Origin: Puccinellia tenuiflora
Taxonomy: Eukaryota > Streptophyta > Magnoliopsida > Poales > Poaceae
Direction of reading: 5' to 3'
NCBI GenBank assembly: GCA_012064385.1
Contig: QRDG01001525.1
Location: forward strand, 558,001-622,000
DNA length: 64,000 bases
The position numbers and the translations under genes were made by a program. Positions 24,857-36,130 of this stretch are shown piece after piece. How positions within the stretch are numbered: the first letter of the stretch is position 1; each line of letters starts with the position of its first letter. The notes under the pieces were generated by a model. The model ran no database searches. It was not told the origin of the DNA and worked only from the letters and a program-made list of their open reading frames with translations.

Positions 24857-25288
24857 TTAATCGACGAAGGCGTACTGCTCGTACCGCACGCGGCAGTCCA
24901 CGAGCACGGCCCTGGCGCCGACGGCGTGGCCGCAGGTGGAGTTCATCTGCCCCACCGCGGATCCAAGGCAGCTCGCGCAGTCCGCTGCGTTCGCCGGAAC
25001 GCCGCCGCGGCACGCGGCGTGGCCGTAGGCGAACGAGTTCGGGTACGGGGAGATGCTGTACGCGTCGCGGGCGCGGGACGGCGGCGTGGCGGCCAGCAGG
25101 TCGGAGAGCACGTAGGCGAGGCTCGCCGCGAAGGGATCCCCTGCGCCGTACACCGCGCGGTTGCACAGCACGGACAGCGGCGTCGTGTTGGGCGCGCCAC
25201 CGGCGGCGTGCGGGGACGGGAGGAGGAGGAGGAGCAGCGGCGCGAGGACGAGGGGCAGGTGGAGGTCTCCGCCGCGTGAGGACGCCAT
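24857..25288 (-). CDS. Secreted single-DUF26 (Gnk2/ginkbilobin-like, stress-antifungal domain) protein
   Basis: An intronless 143-aa protein. A signal peptide is clear (LPLVLAPLLLLLLPSPHAAG). One DUF26 domain follows from about residue 35 to the end: LCNRAVYGAGDPFAASLAYV, then CRGGVPANAADCASCL, then QMNSTCGHA and a terminal VRYEQYAFVD. The cysteine motif here is C-x10-C-x2-C, slightly longer than the usual C-x8-C-x2-C. There is no kinase or transmembrane segment, so this is a secreted protein like ginkgo Gnk2 (mannose-binding antifungal) or a CRRSP, not a cysteine-rich receptor kinase. It could also be a truncated relative of double-DUF26 proteins. The ATG at 25286-25288 is followed by a good signal peptide, which supports this start. 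Confidence 0.88.
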   Translation of the reverse strand: MASSRGGDLHLPLVLAPLLLLLLPSPHAAGGAPNTTPLSVLCNRAVYGAGDPFAASLAYVLSDLLAATPPSRARDAYSISPYPNSFAYGHAACRGGVPANAADCASCLGSAVGQMNSTCGHAVGARAVLVDCRVRYEQYAFVD

Positions 25289-26300
25289 GGCTTCGTCGAT
25301 CTTGGGCTACGAGAGTGTGTGGTTGTTGGTGCTCCCGTTGAACAGTATGGATGCTTGTGAAGATAGGACGGACTGGCCGGCCGGCCGGCCGATGGTCGTT
25401 TTCACGGGAGACTGCTTGCATGTTGTCGCTGTATGTTTGTTTGCTTGCATGACGATGTGAGCAATGCGTTTGATCTGTCATGTGATGATTGAGATTGACT
25501 TAATTTGCATTGGCTAATTTTGGGTGACTTTGAGTCTCTGACCACGTGTGCCGTACGTCATGTGACTACTGATTACGGCTGTATTTACTCCGAATTGCCA
25601 ATCACGTGTTCTTGCTAATCTGATCAATCACGTGAGCTTACTGACGTGGCAAACAGTAAACATTCTTGTAAATCATGCGATGACTTGTAAAATCATCAAA
25701 CGCAATGTTTTTTCTCTTGTAAATCATGCGATGACTTGCCACAGAGAGCTTTCACGAAAATTGCAACAATTTCTGCAACCCGGAAGCATTCCTTCACACT
25801 AATGATTCATGTCACTCTTCTTTCCCTACTAGTTGGTTTGGCATCTGTTGGACAATTCCTCTAGTGGGGTGGCTTCATGTCTGTCTTCTCTCAAACGATG
25901 GTGGCGTCAACGTTCCCCCTCAGCCAGAGAAGAGGATTGTCGTGGTTGAATATGCATTGTGGTATATATCACTACACTATATACTCAAATTATAGATACA
26001 CTAAAAGGAGGGAGGCGGCGTTTTGGGTTGTACTCCTAGCTAGTCATACTATCTCTACCATCCGTTGGGGCATCGGGATGTGTTCCTGTCAGGGGTTGCA
26101 GGGTCTGGCAGACTTTCTAAAATTACCGTATTGAGGGTACACGCGTAGCTGTAGCCGTGTACACGCATTCATTTAATGAGATCCAGCAATGCCAGAACGA
26201 CGCATTTTCCTGTACTCGCGGAACTAGAAATCGGGAGATTTAATGTACTGTTGGTTCACAATTTGTTTCGCCGTCAATTTGGTGTCCGTATGGACTTCAA
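25289..26300. other. Upstream region of the DUF26 gene, no other gene seen
   Basis: Probable promoter of the minus-strand DUF26 gene, then AT-rich intergenic DNA. A 24-bp duplicate (CTTGTAAATCATGCGATGACTT) occurs at about 25670 and 25715. Nothing else was recognised. Confidence 0.4.
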
Positions 26301-26524
26301 CTAGCAGGATTGAGCAGCAGTGATTTCTCCTGCGCCGTCGTCGGAATCGGGTGAGGAAACGAACAGGCGGTGCCATCCGAGTACCGACTCATGCTCGAGA
26401 GGTAAGTCACCCCTGACTCGAGATATGCTTCCCTGTTTGGTCGGACAAGGGGTTGTGGGGATGATTTTCGGTGGGGAACCGGCCTATAAGCCCATTCAAT
26501 CGCAGATTAGAAGCTGGAGATTCA

Positions 26525-27560
26525 ATGGATAACCTTGGCATGCTAGATCCAGGCTATGTAGTGGTAGTGCGCGAGGAAGGCGTCGTTGGTGTAGTGGCAG
26601 CTATGCCGGACAGTGATGCAGGGGCTGATGCAAAGGCAGTTGGAGAGACGGGCGACTCTCAACCTAAAATTGTAGTTCGGGATGATGGGGAGTTCAGCGT
26701 GTTTGTTGATATGCAGCAAGGAGGTGAAGGACAACAAAGCTGACAGCCTCGGGCAATCGACCCCGGAGCTACCTGCAGAGTTGGCCGGTGCGGAGAGCAG
26801 TGGTGAGTGTGCAGGAGAGCAACGGTCAGAGGTGTGTTGCCCACTGCTTGCGATCTCAACCTGAATAAGAGGGTTCATGACTTCATGTGGACGATGGCCA
26901 GCAAACTCAAATCAGTCAACTTTACGAATGAATCCTGAAGTAGTAGGATGGACTAAGAGGTTAGTATATACCTGACAGAATCATGTTTGCTACGTCCATA
27001 GTACATTTGAATATGCTGTTGCATGGTGCCCATTTTCTTAGTGGAGTGTTTTTTGGGAAAAACTAGATGACTACCGAGAATGGTGAACCACTCTAGATGA
27101 ATTGTTTGCAGGGTAAGGGTGGGAGCCAATGCCTCTGAACGTACACTTCGCGCAAACAGAGTCGCCGTGTTGGAGAAGTCAATCAAGAGCTACCCCGAGA
27201 AGTGAGGCGATCACGTTGTCGAGCCGGCACTGGGTCCTTTGAATCACTTGGCGAGGCTTGTTACTTCTACAACCTCTATTCGTCGGAGCATGGTTTTGGC
27301 ATCCGTTATGGGAAGAGTAGGCTCAACCCTGAACGGACGAACACCATGCAGGAACTTTTGTGCGGATGTACGGTGAGTGGCTTCTGTTTTTTGCAAATTA
27401 ACACATGGTTTATGTTGCATTTAAAATGAAAAGAGGACTTGTGTATGACAAAACTATGCATGTATTTCTCAGGGGAAACCAGGCGGGGGGAACACTCGAT
27501 CTTGCCATTGCGAGTGCCGTGCCATGATAAGGTTACTGAGAACAACCGATAACAGCTGGT
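26525..27560 (+). pseudogene. FAR1/FHY3-type DNA-binding domain relic
   Basis: FAR1 domains derive from MULE transposases and occur in FHY3/FAR1 transcription factors. Here two exon-like pieces give the domain: about 27202-27372 (SFESLGEACYFYNLYSSEHG, GFGIRYGKSR, ending LLCGCT) and 27473-27555 (GKPGGGNTRSCHCECRAMIR, LLRTTDNSW). They join in phase across a GT-AG intron (27373-27472). The reading stops at TAG right after NSW, where the family continues. An upstream 73-codon ORF at 26525-26743 may be an N-terminal exon, but this is unsupported. No transposase core or zinc finger follows, so this is a 3'-truncated fragment. Confidence 0.7.
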
Positions 27561-30500
27561 AGCCTGGTACATAATAGAGCAGCGGGTTAACCCTAACCAC
27601 TCAATGTTGGTTAAATATGGTGAGAAAAAGTGTTTGAGATGTAAAAAAAATCAGACAAAAAACTTCATGTGTACATCCCGACATCTTATGGGCTCACGAA
27701 GTTGTTTTATGGAAAACCGGCATTTTTGTGTCGTGTGTGAAAAAGACAAAATTTGGTGCTGCAAAAATCTTTTTATGAGACATGTATTTTTTTATACACA
27801 CCCACAAAAAATATCGGTTTTACTAAAACTTGACGTACACACATAGAATGTTGAGATGTTGACGCTAAATTTTTGTTCGTATTTTTTTTGACATTTCAAA
27901 AAAAAATCCGAGTAACAGGAGCATATGATCCCATGTTTCAAAATGTAGACTATTTAAGATTTGAACTCGAGTTGTGATCAGTGATTTGGTTTCTGGTCGA
28001 AATAACGCGGTCACCATCCCAATAATCGGAATTCTAGGTCCCCGGGTAAATGACTAAAACGAGCGAAGAATACAGGGCGATTTTGAATTTGAGCTAGAAT
28101 CTGCTTCACAAAAAAGTATGTTTGGTAAACGACTAAAACGTCTACGCTAAAATCTTACATGTGGTGTGGTGGCTTTTTGTTGCGATGCAATGGGTGGCGG
28201 CTCGACAAGTGTGGAGGTTAGAGTTCATACATACAGCTAATTTTCGGTTTGGAGGGGAGATTTCAGATTAGGGAATCGACTCTGGCAGGAAACAGAGGGG
28301 GTGTGGAGCGGTAGCTGAATTTATTGCGACGGGCGACGTTGGTCCAGGTTCGACCGTAGGCGGTAAAGACAAACCATTATCCATCTTGTTCCGTGAGGGG
28401 ATCACGGTGCCATGGTCCATAATGTGAGCTGTAGCAGTGGGACTGACCTCTGACACCAACAGGACATACTACGTGAATACATATGAGAATACACCTGGTG
28501 GTGGGAGATCACGAGACAAAAGAGTGGTACGGATAATGTGATCATCTGCACATACAAGCCAATACTGATTTCCGCACTAAAAAGTGCATTAAATAGTCTA
28601 ACAAGTGCCTATAAAAGGTGTTGTCGACTTGTCGGTAACTGAACAACGGGAAATTAGGGAATGGCTCAATGATTGTAAGGGTGTATATACCGTTGGCCTT
28701 ATGAACGAAGGTCGTCGTACACTAGGAGACAATTGGTAACAATGTTTTTTATTAGTATTTTCGGTTGCCTTGTAGGAGCACGACTTAGTCCTGTGTTGAG
28801 AGGGCGTCGTAAGAAGAGGCCCCTTGTACGAGACTTGGGTCCTCGTGAACTTTCCAAGTGTCGACTCTAGGCATTCCTCTCACCAACGTTGTTCAAAGTC
28901 AAGGGCCTTCTACGTGAAATTCTTGGACTCTGAGGACTTATGCATGAAATTTTGGAAGTCTAGGGTGTTCTACATAATTTTTGGACTGTCCGGGGACCTT
29001 ACTACGAAAAATTCTTCTGTTCCGGAGCCCTTTTTTCTGGCTATTTTTGTTTAACTAGTGGTCCTATTTGTGAAATTCCCATAGCTTCTGAACTTTTATC
29101 ATATTTTTCCAAGAAAGCGAGGTCCTTGTCATGAATACGTCGTTTCTCAGCATAAAAGAGAAAATCTGTGTCCGGAGCTTTCTTGGGCTGAACTTGACAG
29201 GTTTGGCCATCGGTCAGCAGGGAAAAGACAACTTTAGGCTTGTTAACACTTGGGTGCTAAGAGGGGCTGTGCTTGGTCAGGATGAAATGGGTTGGCGGGT
29301 TGTGGCGCGTGTTCTCTCTGCTAGGATATTTAATTGCGGAATTAATATTGATGTAATATGTATTTACTGAAATGTTATTTGGTTTTATATGTCTACCTTA
29401 TAACATTTGTGCTTTCGTTTCACTTCTTATATCTTTCTTTCATACTATAATATTACAAAATGATCCAATGCATCTTGGAGAAAATACTACGTGTGGACAA
29501 AGACATTTGTAGCTTTCCATACCAAAGTAATAAATATAGATGTATTTAATATTTTTATCAAAATTTAATATCTTGGAGTATGGATTGGTAAGGTATTGTG
29601 CAGTATATCACTTTTTGCTTATATCATGTTATCTATAACTGATTTACACTCCTATAACAAAGGTCATGTTGAAATCTATCACACTTTAACCGATGATCTA
29701 ACCTCTACTCATTGACAAGAGAGAGAGAGAGAGAGAGAGATTTCGATCCCTTTGCTTCAATTCAAAAAAGTTTTAAAATTACCAAATTTTCATATGCATG
29801 AATGCAATGCACACACATAACTCTACCAATTCTAGTATCTGAATGACAGGTATTACATCGACCCACAAAAATAAACTTGCTATACAATTTAGTTAACTAG
29901 TCACGTATGTTCTTACTCAATTGGAACTCCGCTGATGCAACCCCTTCCGGCAGAGTACCGGAGCAGGCCTCCAGATTGAATTGTTGGGGAGCGACGGCTA
30001 TGTGTCTAATCTCCGAAAAATAATTCTGTCATGATGGTTTTAGGTCATAAGGAATCCCGCGAAGAACACACGAGCAAAACACATGACGCGTGTTCGGTCC
30101 GGAGTTGCGAAAACCTGATTTTACTTCGGTGAAAACGGTTTCCACCCTCAGTTGACCAAAATATCCAAAAAACACCAAACTACAATGCACATGCCCAAAA
30201 ATAGTAGTGAAAGCCTAACATCCAGTGTCCCAAGTCCCCAACAACATATTGTTTTTCCCTTAAGTCTACCGGAATATTTCCATTTCTTATCGAGCCTTTT
30301 CAGATTTTTCTTTAGTCTTCCAAAATATTTCTAGGTCTTCTCGAATTTTCTTGGTTTTTTCCTTTAGTTTTACGGGCTATTTCCGAACCTGCTACAATTT
30401 TCTTCGATTTATTTTGAGTCTTTAGGGGTGTTTCTTTAAAAACACGAGATTGCATGGAAATATTTATGAAGTTTGAGGACTTTCACGTAAAATATGCTGC

Positions 30501-30640
30501 CGACAGAGGATTTGTATTAATTTTTCCCAAGTTCAGGGTCTTTGCCTCGAAATTCTCAGGAAAACCAACTTGCCAGAGGCATCGATCCCTGCCGGGCGCT
30601 CGCACATAGTTTTCTTTTTGGAATAAAATTGTTGTACTTG
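27561..30640. other. Long intergenic stretch, old repeat DNA
   Basis: No convincing gene in about 3 kb. Short open frames show no recognisable domain. The part from 28830 to 29060 has the same loose phrase structure (GTGAAATTCTTGGAC, TCTAGGG) as parts of 23590-23760. The part at 30230-30560 repeats 23240-23560. Confidence 0.4.
29718..29740. repeat. (GA)n microsatellite
   Basis: An uninterrupted run of about eleven GA units within AT-rich intergenic DNA. Confidence 0.95.
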
Positions 30641-31012
30641 TACAAATATTTCATCCACCGTTTGAATCATGTCTAGCACGACAGGCATGGCAGGTATGGG
30701 CACATGAGTTGGCCTTCCTACTCCGTGCTACTGCGATCTCTCACATGATTTAATTCGGCCGGTTTCTATTTTCAGAACTTGCTCATCTTAGCTAAAATTA
30801 CAACCTCCAACCTGTTACGCGCCTTTCCTCATACATGAAACGGGTGGCCCATCACCAGCTAGCAGTCCATGTATGTATGTGTGTAGTCCTGCTCCCGAGT
30901 GAATCCCCTTCTCCCACTCTGCAGAAGCTAGTCATCTTCATCCTCCATCCATTCCCAAACTACTCTCGATCCATCTCCAATATCCACACATCACGAGAGA
31001 CGAGATCCATCG

Positions 31013-31156
31013 ATGACGCCTTCGACATGGGATTGTATCTACTGGGGCTCCTTCGCCCTGGCCGTCATCTTCTTTGGGGCGCGCTGCCTTCTGCAGATGA
31101 GTGAGGCTTTGCCCGATTTTCCTGCGTTGGATAGGGCACTGCGCCGCAGGGCTTGA
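31013..31156 (+). CDS. Small ORF, unit 1 of a tandem family (47 aa), one hydrophobic segment
   Basis: The ATG at 31013 occupies the position corresponding to the ATGs of units 2 and 3, after the conserved leader. The predicted peptide has one hydrophobic stretch (YWGSFALAVIFFGARCLLQM) and a basic end (RALRRRA). It lacks the GxYAWGFV start and N-rich tail of its two paralogues, so it has diverged or been replaced after the leader. An overlapping 89-codon frame begins at 30835 inside the leader, but the leader is not conserved as protein in the other units. Function is unknown and coding status uncertain. Confidence 0.4.
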   Translation: MTPSTWDCIYWGSFALAVIFFGARCLLQMSEALPDFPALDRALRRRA

Positions 31157-32141
31157 GGCGTTAGGCGTCTTCGGCCGATGCTTGAGAGATGATACGATCG
31201 ACTACGGTCATTGCTGGTGTTGCAAAGCTAGTGTCGCCTTTAGTGTGTTCTGGTATGGAGTTTGTGTGTGGTATGAGATTCTCGAGCTAGATTGAGCTGA
31301 GAGTTTTGATGTGTGTAAAAATGCATGTCGATGGCTTGAAGACTTGATAATGTAGGCAAGTGTGCTTTGTGTAAGCTGGTAATGGTATTTCTGTGTGTAA
31401 AAATTCATGTCGATCAGTTTAATCTACGTAGTCTCGTCGTTTCTTCTTTTTCGCTGCTTGTTGGGAGTGTTTTGGGCTTTTGGCGCTAGCTGCACACATG
31501 TAGCTGCACACCGGATCATCAGTATTAGTTGTAATGAAGTATGCAGCCGGTGTAGACCCGCCACTGTCGCTGATGATGATAATACAATGAACTCTCGTCA
31601 AGAATTTCTCTCTGTGTCTTGGTTGAAATAACTTTGCTGAAATAGCTCACATGTCAATCGTCAATGTCCCTTTCTTTTTCTGCAAACCTTTATTTTTGGA
31701 CGCGACGCCCCTGGTGCGCTATCACTCATCGACTTTCATGTTAGGCACGCATGACTCCAGTACGAGTTGGGCCCTGTGGGTAGATAAATTTTGCGGATTA
31801 AAACTGTCGCACAGACATTTCATCCACCGTTTGAATCGATCAGGTGTAACACGATAGGCTTGGCAGGTGTGAGCACATGCCTTAGTTTGCCCTCACATGG
31901 TTTACTCCCTAGCTTTTCCATTTTCAGAACTTGCAACCTCACATCCTCTTACGCGCCTTTCCTCATATATGAAACGGGTGGCCCATCACCAGCTACAAGT
32001 CCATGTACTCCTGCTCCCGACTGAACCCCCTCTCCCCTTGTCCACTCTGCAGAAAGCTAGTCATCTTCATCCTCCATCCATTCCCAAACTACTCTCCAAT
32101 CTCCAGAGCATCGCCCCCTTCCGTTTCCAACGAAAAAGCTC

Positions 32142-32330
32142 ATGGGGGACTACGCATGGGGTTTCGTTGAAGGTGTGGCGAGCACCTGCGGGTTCCTCTT
32201 TTGGATGGCGGTCATCGACGGCATCGGCCAGCTCATTGTGGCGAAGATCAGTGCTAACCGGAACCAGGGAGGCAACAATCAGCCGGCGAACCAGGCCGCC
32301 GGAGGCAACCCGGCGGACGCGGCGGTCTGA
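32142..32330 (+). CDS. Small membrane-type protein, unit 2 of a tandem family (62 aa)
   Basis: The peptide begins MGDYAWGFVEGVASTCGFLF, with one hydrophobic helix to about residue 32 (WMAVIDGIGQLIVA). A basic junction (KISANRNQ) and an Asn/Ala/Gly-rich tail ending in AV follow. The paralogue at 35698 keeps the start, the KxxANRNQ junction and the AAGGNPA-V end while differing in the helix. That conservation pattern across duplicates supports real coding. I do not recognise the family. It resembles a single-pass membrane or membrane-associated peptide with the charged tail on one side. The leader and 3' blocks are shared with units 1 and 3. Confidence 0.6.
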   Translation: MGDYAWGFVEGVASTCGFLFWMAVIDGIGQLIVAKISANRNQGGNNQPANQAAGGNPADAAV

Positions 32331-33522
32331 TCAAGATGCTGCTAGCGCGCGAGCGATGGTTCGGCTCCGCTGATGAGTGATGACCAATGGTCGGGTACCT
32401 TTTTTTATCTGTTACTAGTTCAGTGTCTACGTATAGTCGTCGTTTCTTGTTCTTTTCTTGCTTTGTTGGGTGTGTCTTGTGCGCTAGCTTCATGGATCTG
32501 AGTCCAGAGCCATGCAGAGGTGTGCAAGTCTAGTGTGTTCGATTGATCGTCAGTGTTAAATGTAATGAAGTATGCAGCTGGTGTGGAGCCGGCACGGTCG
32601 TTGATGATGTTAATAATATGATGAACTCTCGTCTAGAATTTCTCTGTGTGTTTCTCATCTCAGGTCCGTTTCTCCCTCGATCTTCTTTTGGCGACAAATA
32701 TATGGTGTGCAAGTCTAGTGTGTTCGATTGATCATCAGTGTTAAAATGAAATATTGAATGTGGGCAGCATGTTCAGTGATTTGAGGTGCTCCGGTAGTAA
32801 AAGCTTGGATGATGGGTCATGGTTGGCGTTGATTTCTACGACTTTGAGGGGTTCGACCTCCTCGGAGCAGTCGGGATGGATTTTTCGTTTCTTATTATGT
32901 CAGGTGGACGGGGGAGTACTGAAACCCTCTGAACCTGCATTGCACAGCGACTAGGAAACAATGAACTAATTAAAAACAAATGTTTCTACTGTGATTCATG
33001 ATAACCATCAAGATATTGTTTTCGATTGATTAAATTAATTCATTTTATTTTCTCGAGGAATTGAGTGCTGAAGTGATATGATGATGCAACTGTAGATGAT
33101 GATCGAACTGAACACTAGTGTAGTATCAGGCTGGAAGTGACAACGCTTCCATACACTAACACATTGCCAAGTTACTAGATGGGACAATTTTGGGCCTCAT
33201 TTAATTGCAGGTATTGGTATGTCAAATCATGCCTCGTTATTTACACAAGCTGGGAATCATATATTCATCACGTGTACATTGCGAAGCGCTTAAAAAGTCA
33301 ATTCCTGGATATGCGGTAACGCCTGGCGCTTGGAGCGGTATTTCCTTTGTATTTTCGAAGCGACCGACTCTTAGTTATGCTTCGATCCTAGAAAAATGGC
33401 CGGGATCGATTGTTATGATAACCGTCAAAATAGCTGTGATTTTTTTGCCTAGCGCCTCTACCTTAGCGTCTGCATTGTACGTGCCCTAATAAGAAGAAAA
33501 TAATTAAGTATACCACAATCAA

Positions 33523-33795
33523 GGTTTTGGTTACCGGGGTGGGCACCGGTAACCGCGGTTACCGGAAAATCCCGGCCGGTTACCGGACGAAATCGAAAAC
33601 TGAAATTCGGAAATTGAAAATTTTTTGGCTAAAATTCATTAAAATTAAAAAAATTGGCTAAAATTTGTTAAAATTCAAAATTTTCAAAACAGATCGGGAT
33701 ATTCCGTCCGGTATGACCAAATCCCAGGGGGACTCGGGATTTCCGGTTACCGGCCGGTAATCGGAAATCCCGGCCGGTTACCTGAACGCTGACCA
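33523..33795. repeat. GGTTACCGG-rich repeat
   Basis: The ends carry inverted and direct copies of GGTTACCGG/CCGGTAACC and AATCCCGGCCGGTTACC around an AT-rich core of AAAATT words. It resembles a small non-autonomous element, but no target duplication could be assigned. Confidence 0.4.
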
Positions 33796-34037
33796 CAATA
33801 CAATAACCAGATTTCTGCATTTCAAAGTGTATCTTGACTGAGTATAGAAGGAAACTGAAGTCGGAAGATACATCAAGTAAAATAGCAGATCCAAAACAAT
33901 GAACTTGGTCGGAATAACTTCGCTGAAATAACTGACATGTCAATCAATGTCTCTTCCTGAAATCACTTTGCTGCAAACCTTTCATTTTTGTACGTTGATT
34001 TCGCCGGAATGAGTTGGGCATGGTGGTGAACCAACAC

Positions 34038-35290
34038 TTTTTTTAGATAAAGAGTATATATTAATATCGCGAAGATATCAATTACATCCAGCCTCTGCAA
34101 CAACGCATTATCCCAGCGATAACACGGATGCACACAGCCCACAATAAGAAGAAAAAATACAAATACAAAAAAATCCCGCTATAGTGATCTATTCTTTGTA
34201 GCAGCAGGCCTAACACCACCAAAAACAGCACTAGAAGTACAACTTCTCCAAAAGCGGCGCCTCCAAGAAGGGAACAGTGCTAAAGCGCCGTCGCCGCCCT
34301 GATCATAGATCATAGGTTTTCACCCTGAAGAAAATCCACACTCGCAAAAGCAATGCCTTCAACAAGGTCATTGCTAGGCACAACCAATTAAGGCCAGACC
34401 TTAGGTTTTCACCCTGAAAGTTTGGACCCTGAACTTCTCCTGTGCTGTCGCCCCCACTTGCCATTGCCGCTGCTCCAAGTAACAAATCACCAAGCAAATT
34501 CCTCAACGCCACCAAGAATCGAACCACCATGACTAGTCTTAAGATCTAGGCCTCCATGACCTTCTCCGCACTCTGACTTCACCGGGAAACAGAAAGGCAT
34601 GTCACCAATGGCAACAGACTGCAGAGCTTCGCAACGCTTCCTCTGGAACCAAACGGTCAGAAAAAAACATGGCTGCGCGCGACCGAATTCCACCCGATCC
34701 GACCATCTCCAGGCTTGATTGCCCAATGGAGTTCGCCGACGGAGCCTTCCGGAACTTGACAATCCGGCCAGATCAAAGAAACAGGTGACAAGCAGATCTT
34801 CTTCTTGGCGCTTGCGGAACCCTAGGACAGCCGCCATTATTCAGCAACACCAGCCAGCCCCCACGCCGCCGGTCAGAGCAACCGAGGGGAGATAGGAGAA
34901 CAGAGCAGTCCCGGCCGGCCCAGATCTGGCCGAACCCAGATCGGACCCACCACCTGCGCCGTCGGGGGCCTCGCAGAAGGAGGCGTCCACCGCCCGCCTC
35001 CACCTCGGCGCTCCGGCCTCAAGCCCCGGACCAGAAGGCCGCGCCGCCCGGCACCACGGCCACCGCCCCACCATCGCCCATGCAGCGGCGCCACGATGCC
35101 CTCCCCATCCCTCTGTCCAAGACGAGGAGGGCGCCGCCACCGCCGCCAGCGCCGGCGACGGCGACGGCCAGGAGGAGATGACGGCGGGGGGAGGCCCGGC
35201 GGGATCGATCTAGATCCTTCGGAGTCGCTCGGGCAGGAGCGACCCGGGAGGAGAGGTTTTATCACAGGCATCATCTCGGGTTCTCGTGCG
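34038..35290 (-). mobile_element. Minus-strand retroelement insertion with GC-rich 5' part (non-autonomous LINE or SINE-like)
   Basis: Comparing tandem unit 3 with unit 2 shows that this stretch interrupts otherwise continuous homology: GAGTTGGGC on the left, and AGATAA-TT-T-TG-GGATTAAAA on the right. On the minus strand it starts GC-rich with repeated CGC-rich frames. It ends with ATATTAATATATACTCTTTA and a short A-tract (T-tract at 34038 on the plus strand), the kind of 3' end seen on grass LINE-derived elements. No reverse transcriptase is present. The target duplication is not clear. Confidence 0.55.
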
Positions 35291-35697
35291 CAGATAATTA
35301 TCTGTGTGGATTAAAATTGTTATACAGAGATTTCATTAACCGTATGAATGAATCAGGTCTAGCACGACAGGCTTGGCAGGTAGGGGCACATGCCTTAGCT
35401 TGCCCTCCTACCGCGTGCTACAGCTATCTCTCCATTTTCAGAACTTGCTAATCTGAGCTACAATTACAACCTCCCAGCCATTTACGCGCCTTTCCTCATA
35501 CATGAAAGATGAAACAGGCCGGGGTCCATCACCAGCTAGCAGCCACTCCTGCTCCCGAGTGAATCCCCTCTCCCTTGTCCACTCTGCAAAAGCTAGTCAT
35601 CTTCATCACACGCCATTCATTGCCAAGCTCGTCTCGATCCATCTCCAGTCTCTAGACCTTCCGCGCCCATCCATTTCCAATTCCAACGAGAAAGCTC

Positions 35698-35865
35698 ATG
35701 GGGAACTACGCTTGGGGTTTTGTTGACGGCGTGTTGAGCACATTTGGTTTCTTCATCGCGTTGAGGATCCTCGACTGCGCCTGGCAGATCATTGCGGCGA
35801 AGTCCAGGGCGAACCGGAACCAGCCGGCGCACCAGGCCGCCGCCGGAGGCAACCCGGCGGTCTGA
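35698..35865 (+). CDS. Small membrane-type protein, unit 3 of a tandem family (55 aa)
   Basis: The peptide begins MGNYAWGFVDGVLSTFGFFI. One hydrophobic helix (about residues 8-34) is followed by KSRANRNQ and an Ala/Gly/Asn tail ending GGNPAV. It is a clear paralogue of the ORF at 32142. The start is fixed by the shared AAAGCTCATGGGG context in both units. Substitutions lie mostly in the helix, while the ends are kept. No known domain is recognised. The 3' flank after TGA (GATGCTGCTAG, GAGTGATGACCA) is nearly identical to that of unit 2, consistent with recent duplication. Confidence 0.6.
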   Translation: MGNYAWGFVDGVLSTFGFFIALRILDCAWQIIAAKSRANRNQPAHQAAAGGNPAV

Positions 35866-36130
35866 TCGAGATGCTGCTAGAGCGCGAGCGATGGATGGAT
35901 CGACTCTGCTAGCTGATGAGTGATGACCACTGGCCGGGTACCTTTTTTTATCTATCAGTTCATCGTCTACGTAGTAGTCGTGGTTTCTTGTTGTTTTCTC
36001 GCTTGTTGGGTGTGTGTGTTCTGTACTGCAGTTGTGTGCAAGTCAGTTTAGCGTTGCGTGCCTTGTCGCTGATGACGATAATAATATGTTGAACTCGGTT
36101 TCAGATTCTGTCTGTGTGTTCCTCTTACAG

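Larger units (their letters stand above)
30640..36130 (+). repeat. Triplicated small-gene unit
   Basis: Three tandem units each show the same order: a promoter-side block (ATTTCATCCACCGTTTGAATC, then a CACGACAGGC-TGGCAGG block), a leader block (TTACGCGCCTTTCCTCATA, ATGAAACGGG, CATCACCAGCTA, AAGCTAGTCATCTTCATC), a short ORF, and a 3' block (TCTACGTA-GTCGT-GTTTCTT, TGATGATAATA, GAACTC). Units start near 30640, 31790 and 35320. Unit 3 is split by a 1.25-kb retroelement at 34038-35290. Leaders and 3' blocks are more alike than the coding parts of unit 1 against units 2 and 3. Confidence 0.75.

Noticed and set aside
33205..33489. 94-codon plus-strand ORF between tandem units 2 and 3
   Set aside because: No recognisable domain, no paralogous copy and no splice or promoter support.
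34841..35274. Overlapping Arg/Pro/Gly-rich ORFs on both strands
   Set aside because: Composition of the GC-rich 5' part of a retroelement insertion; no conserved motif.
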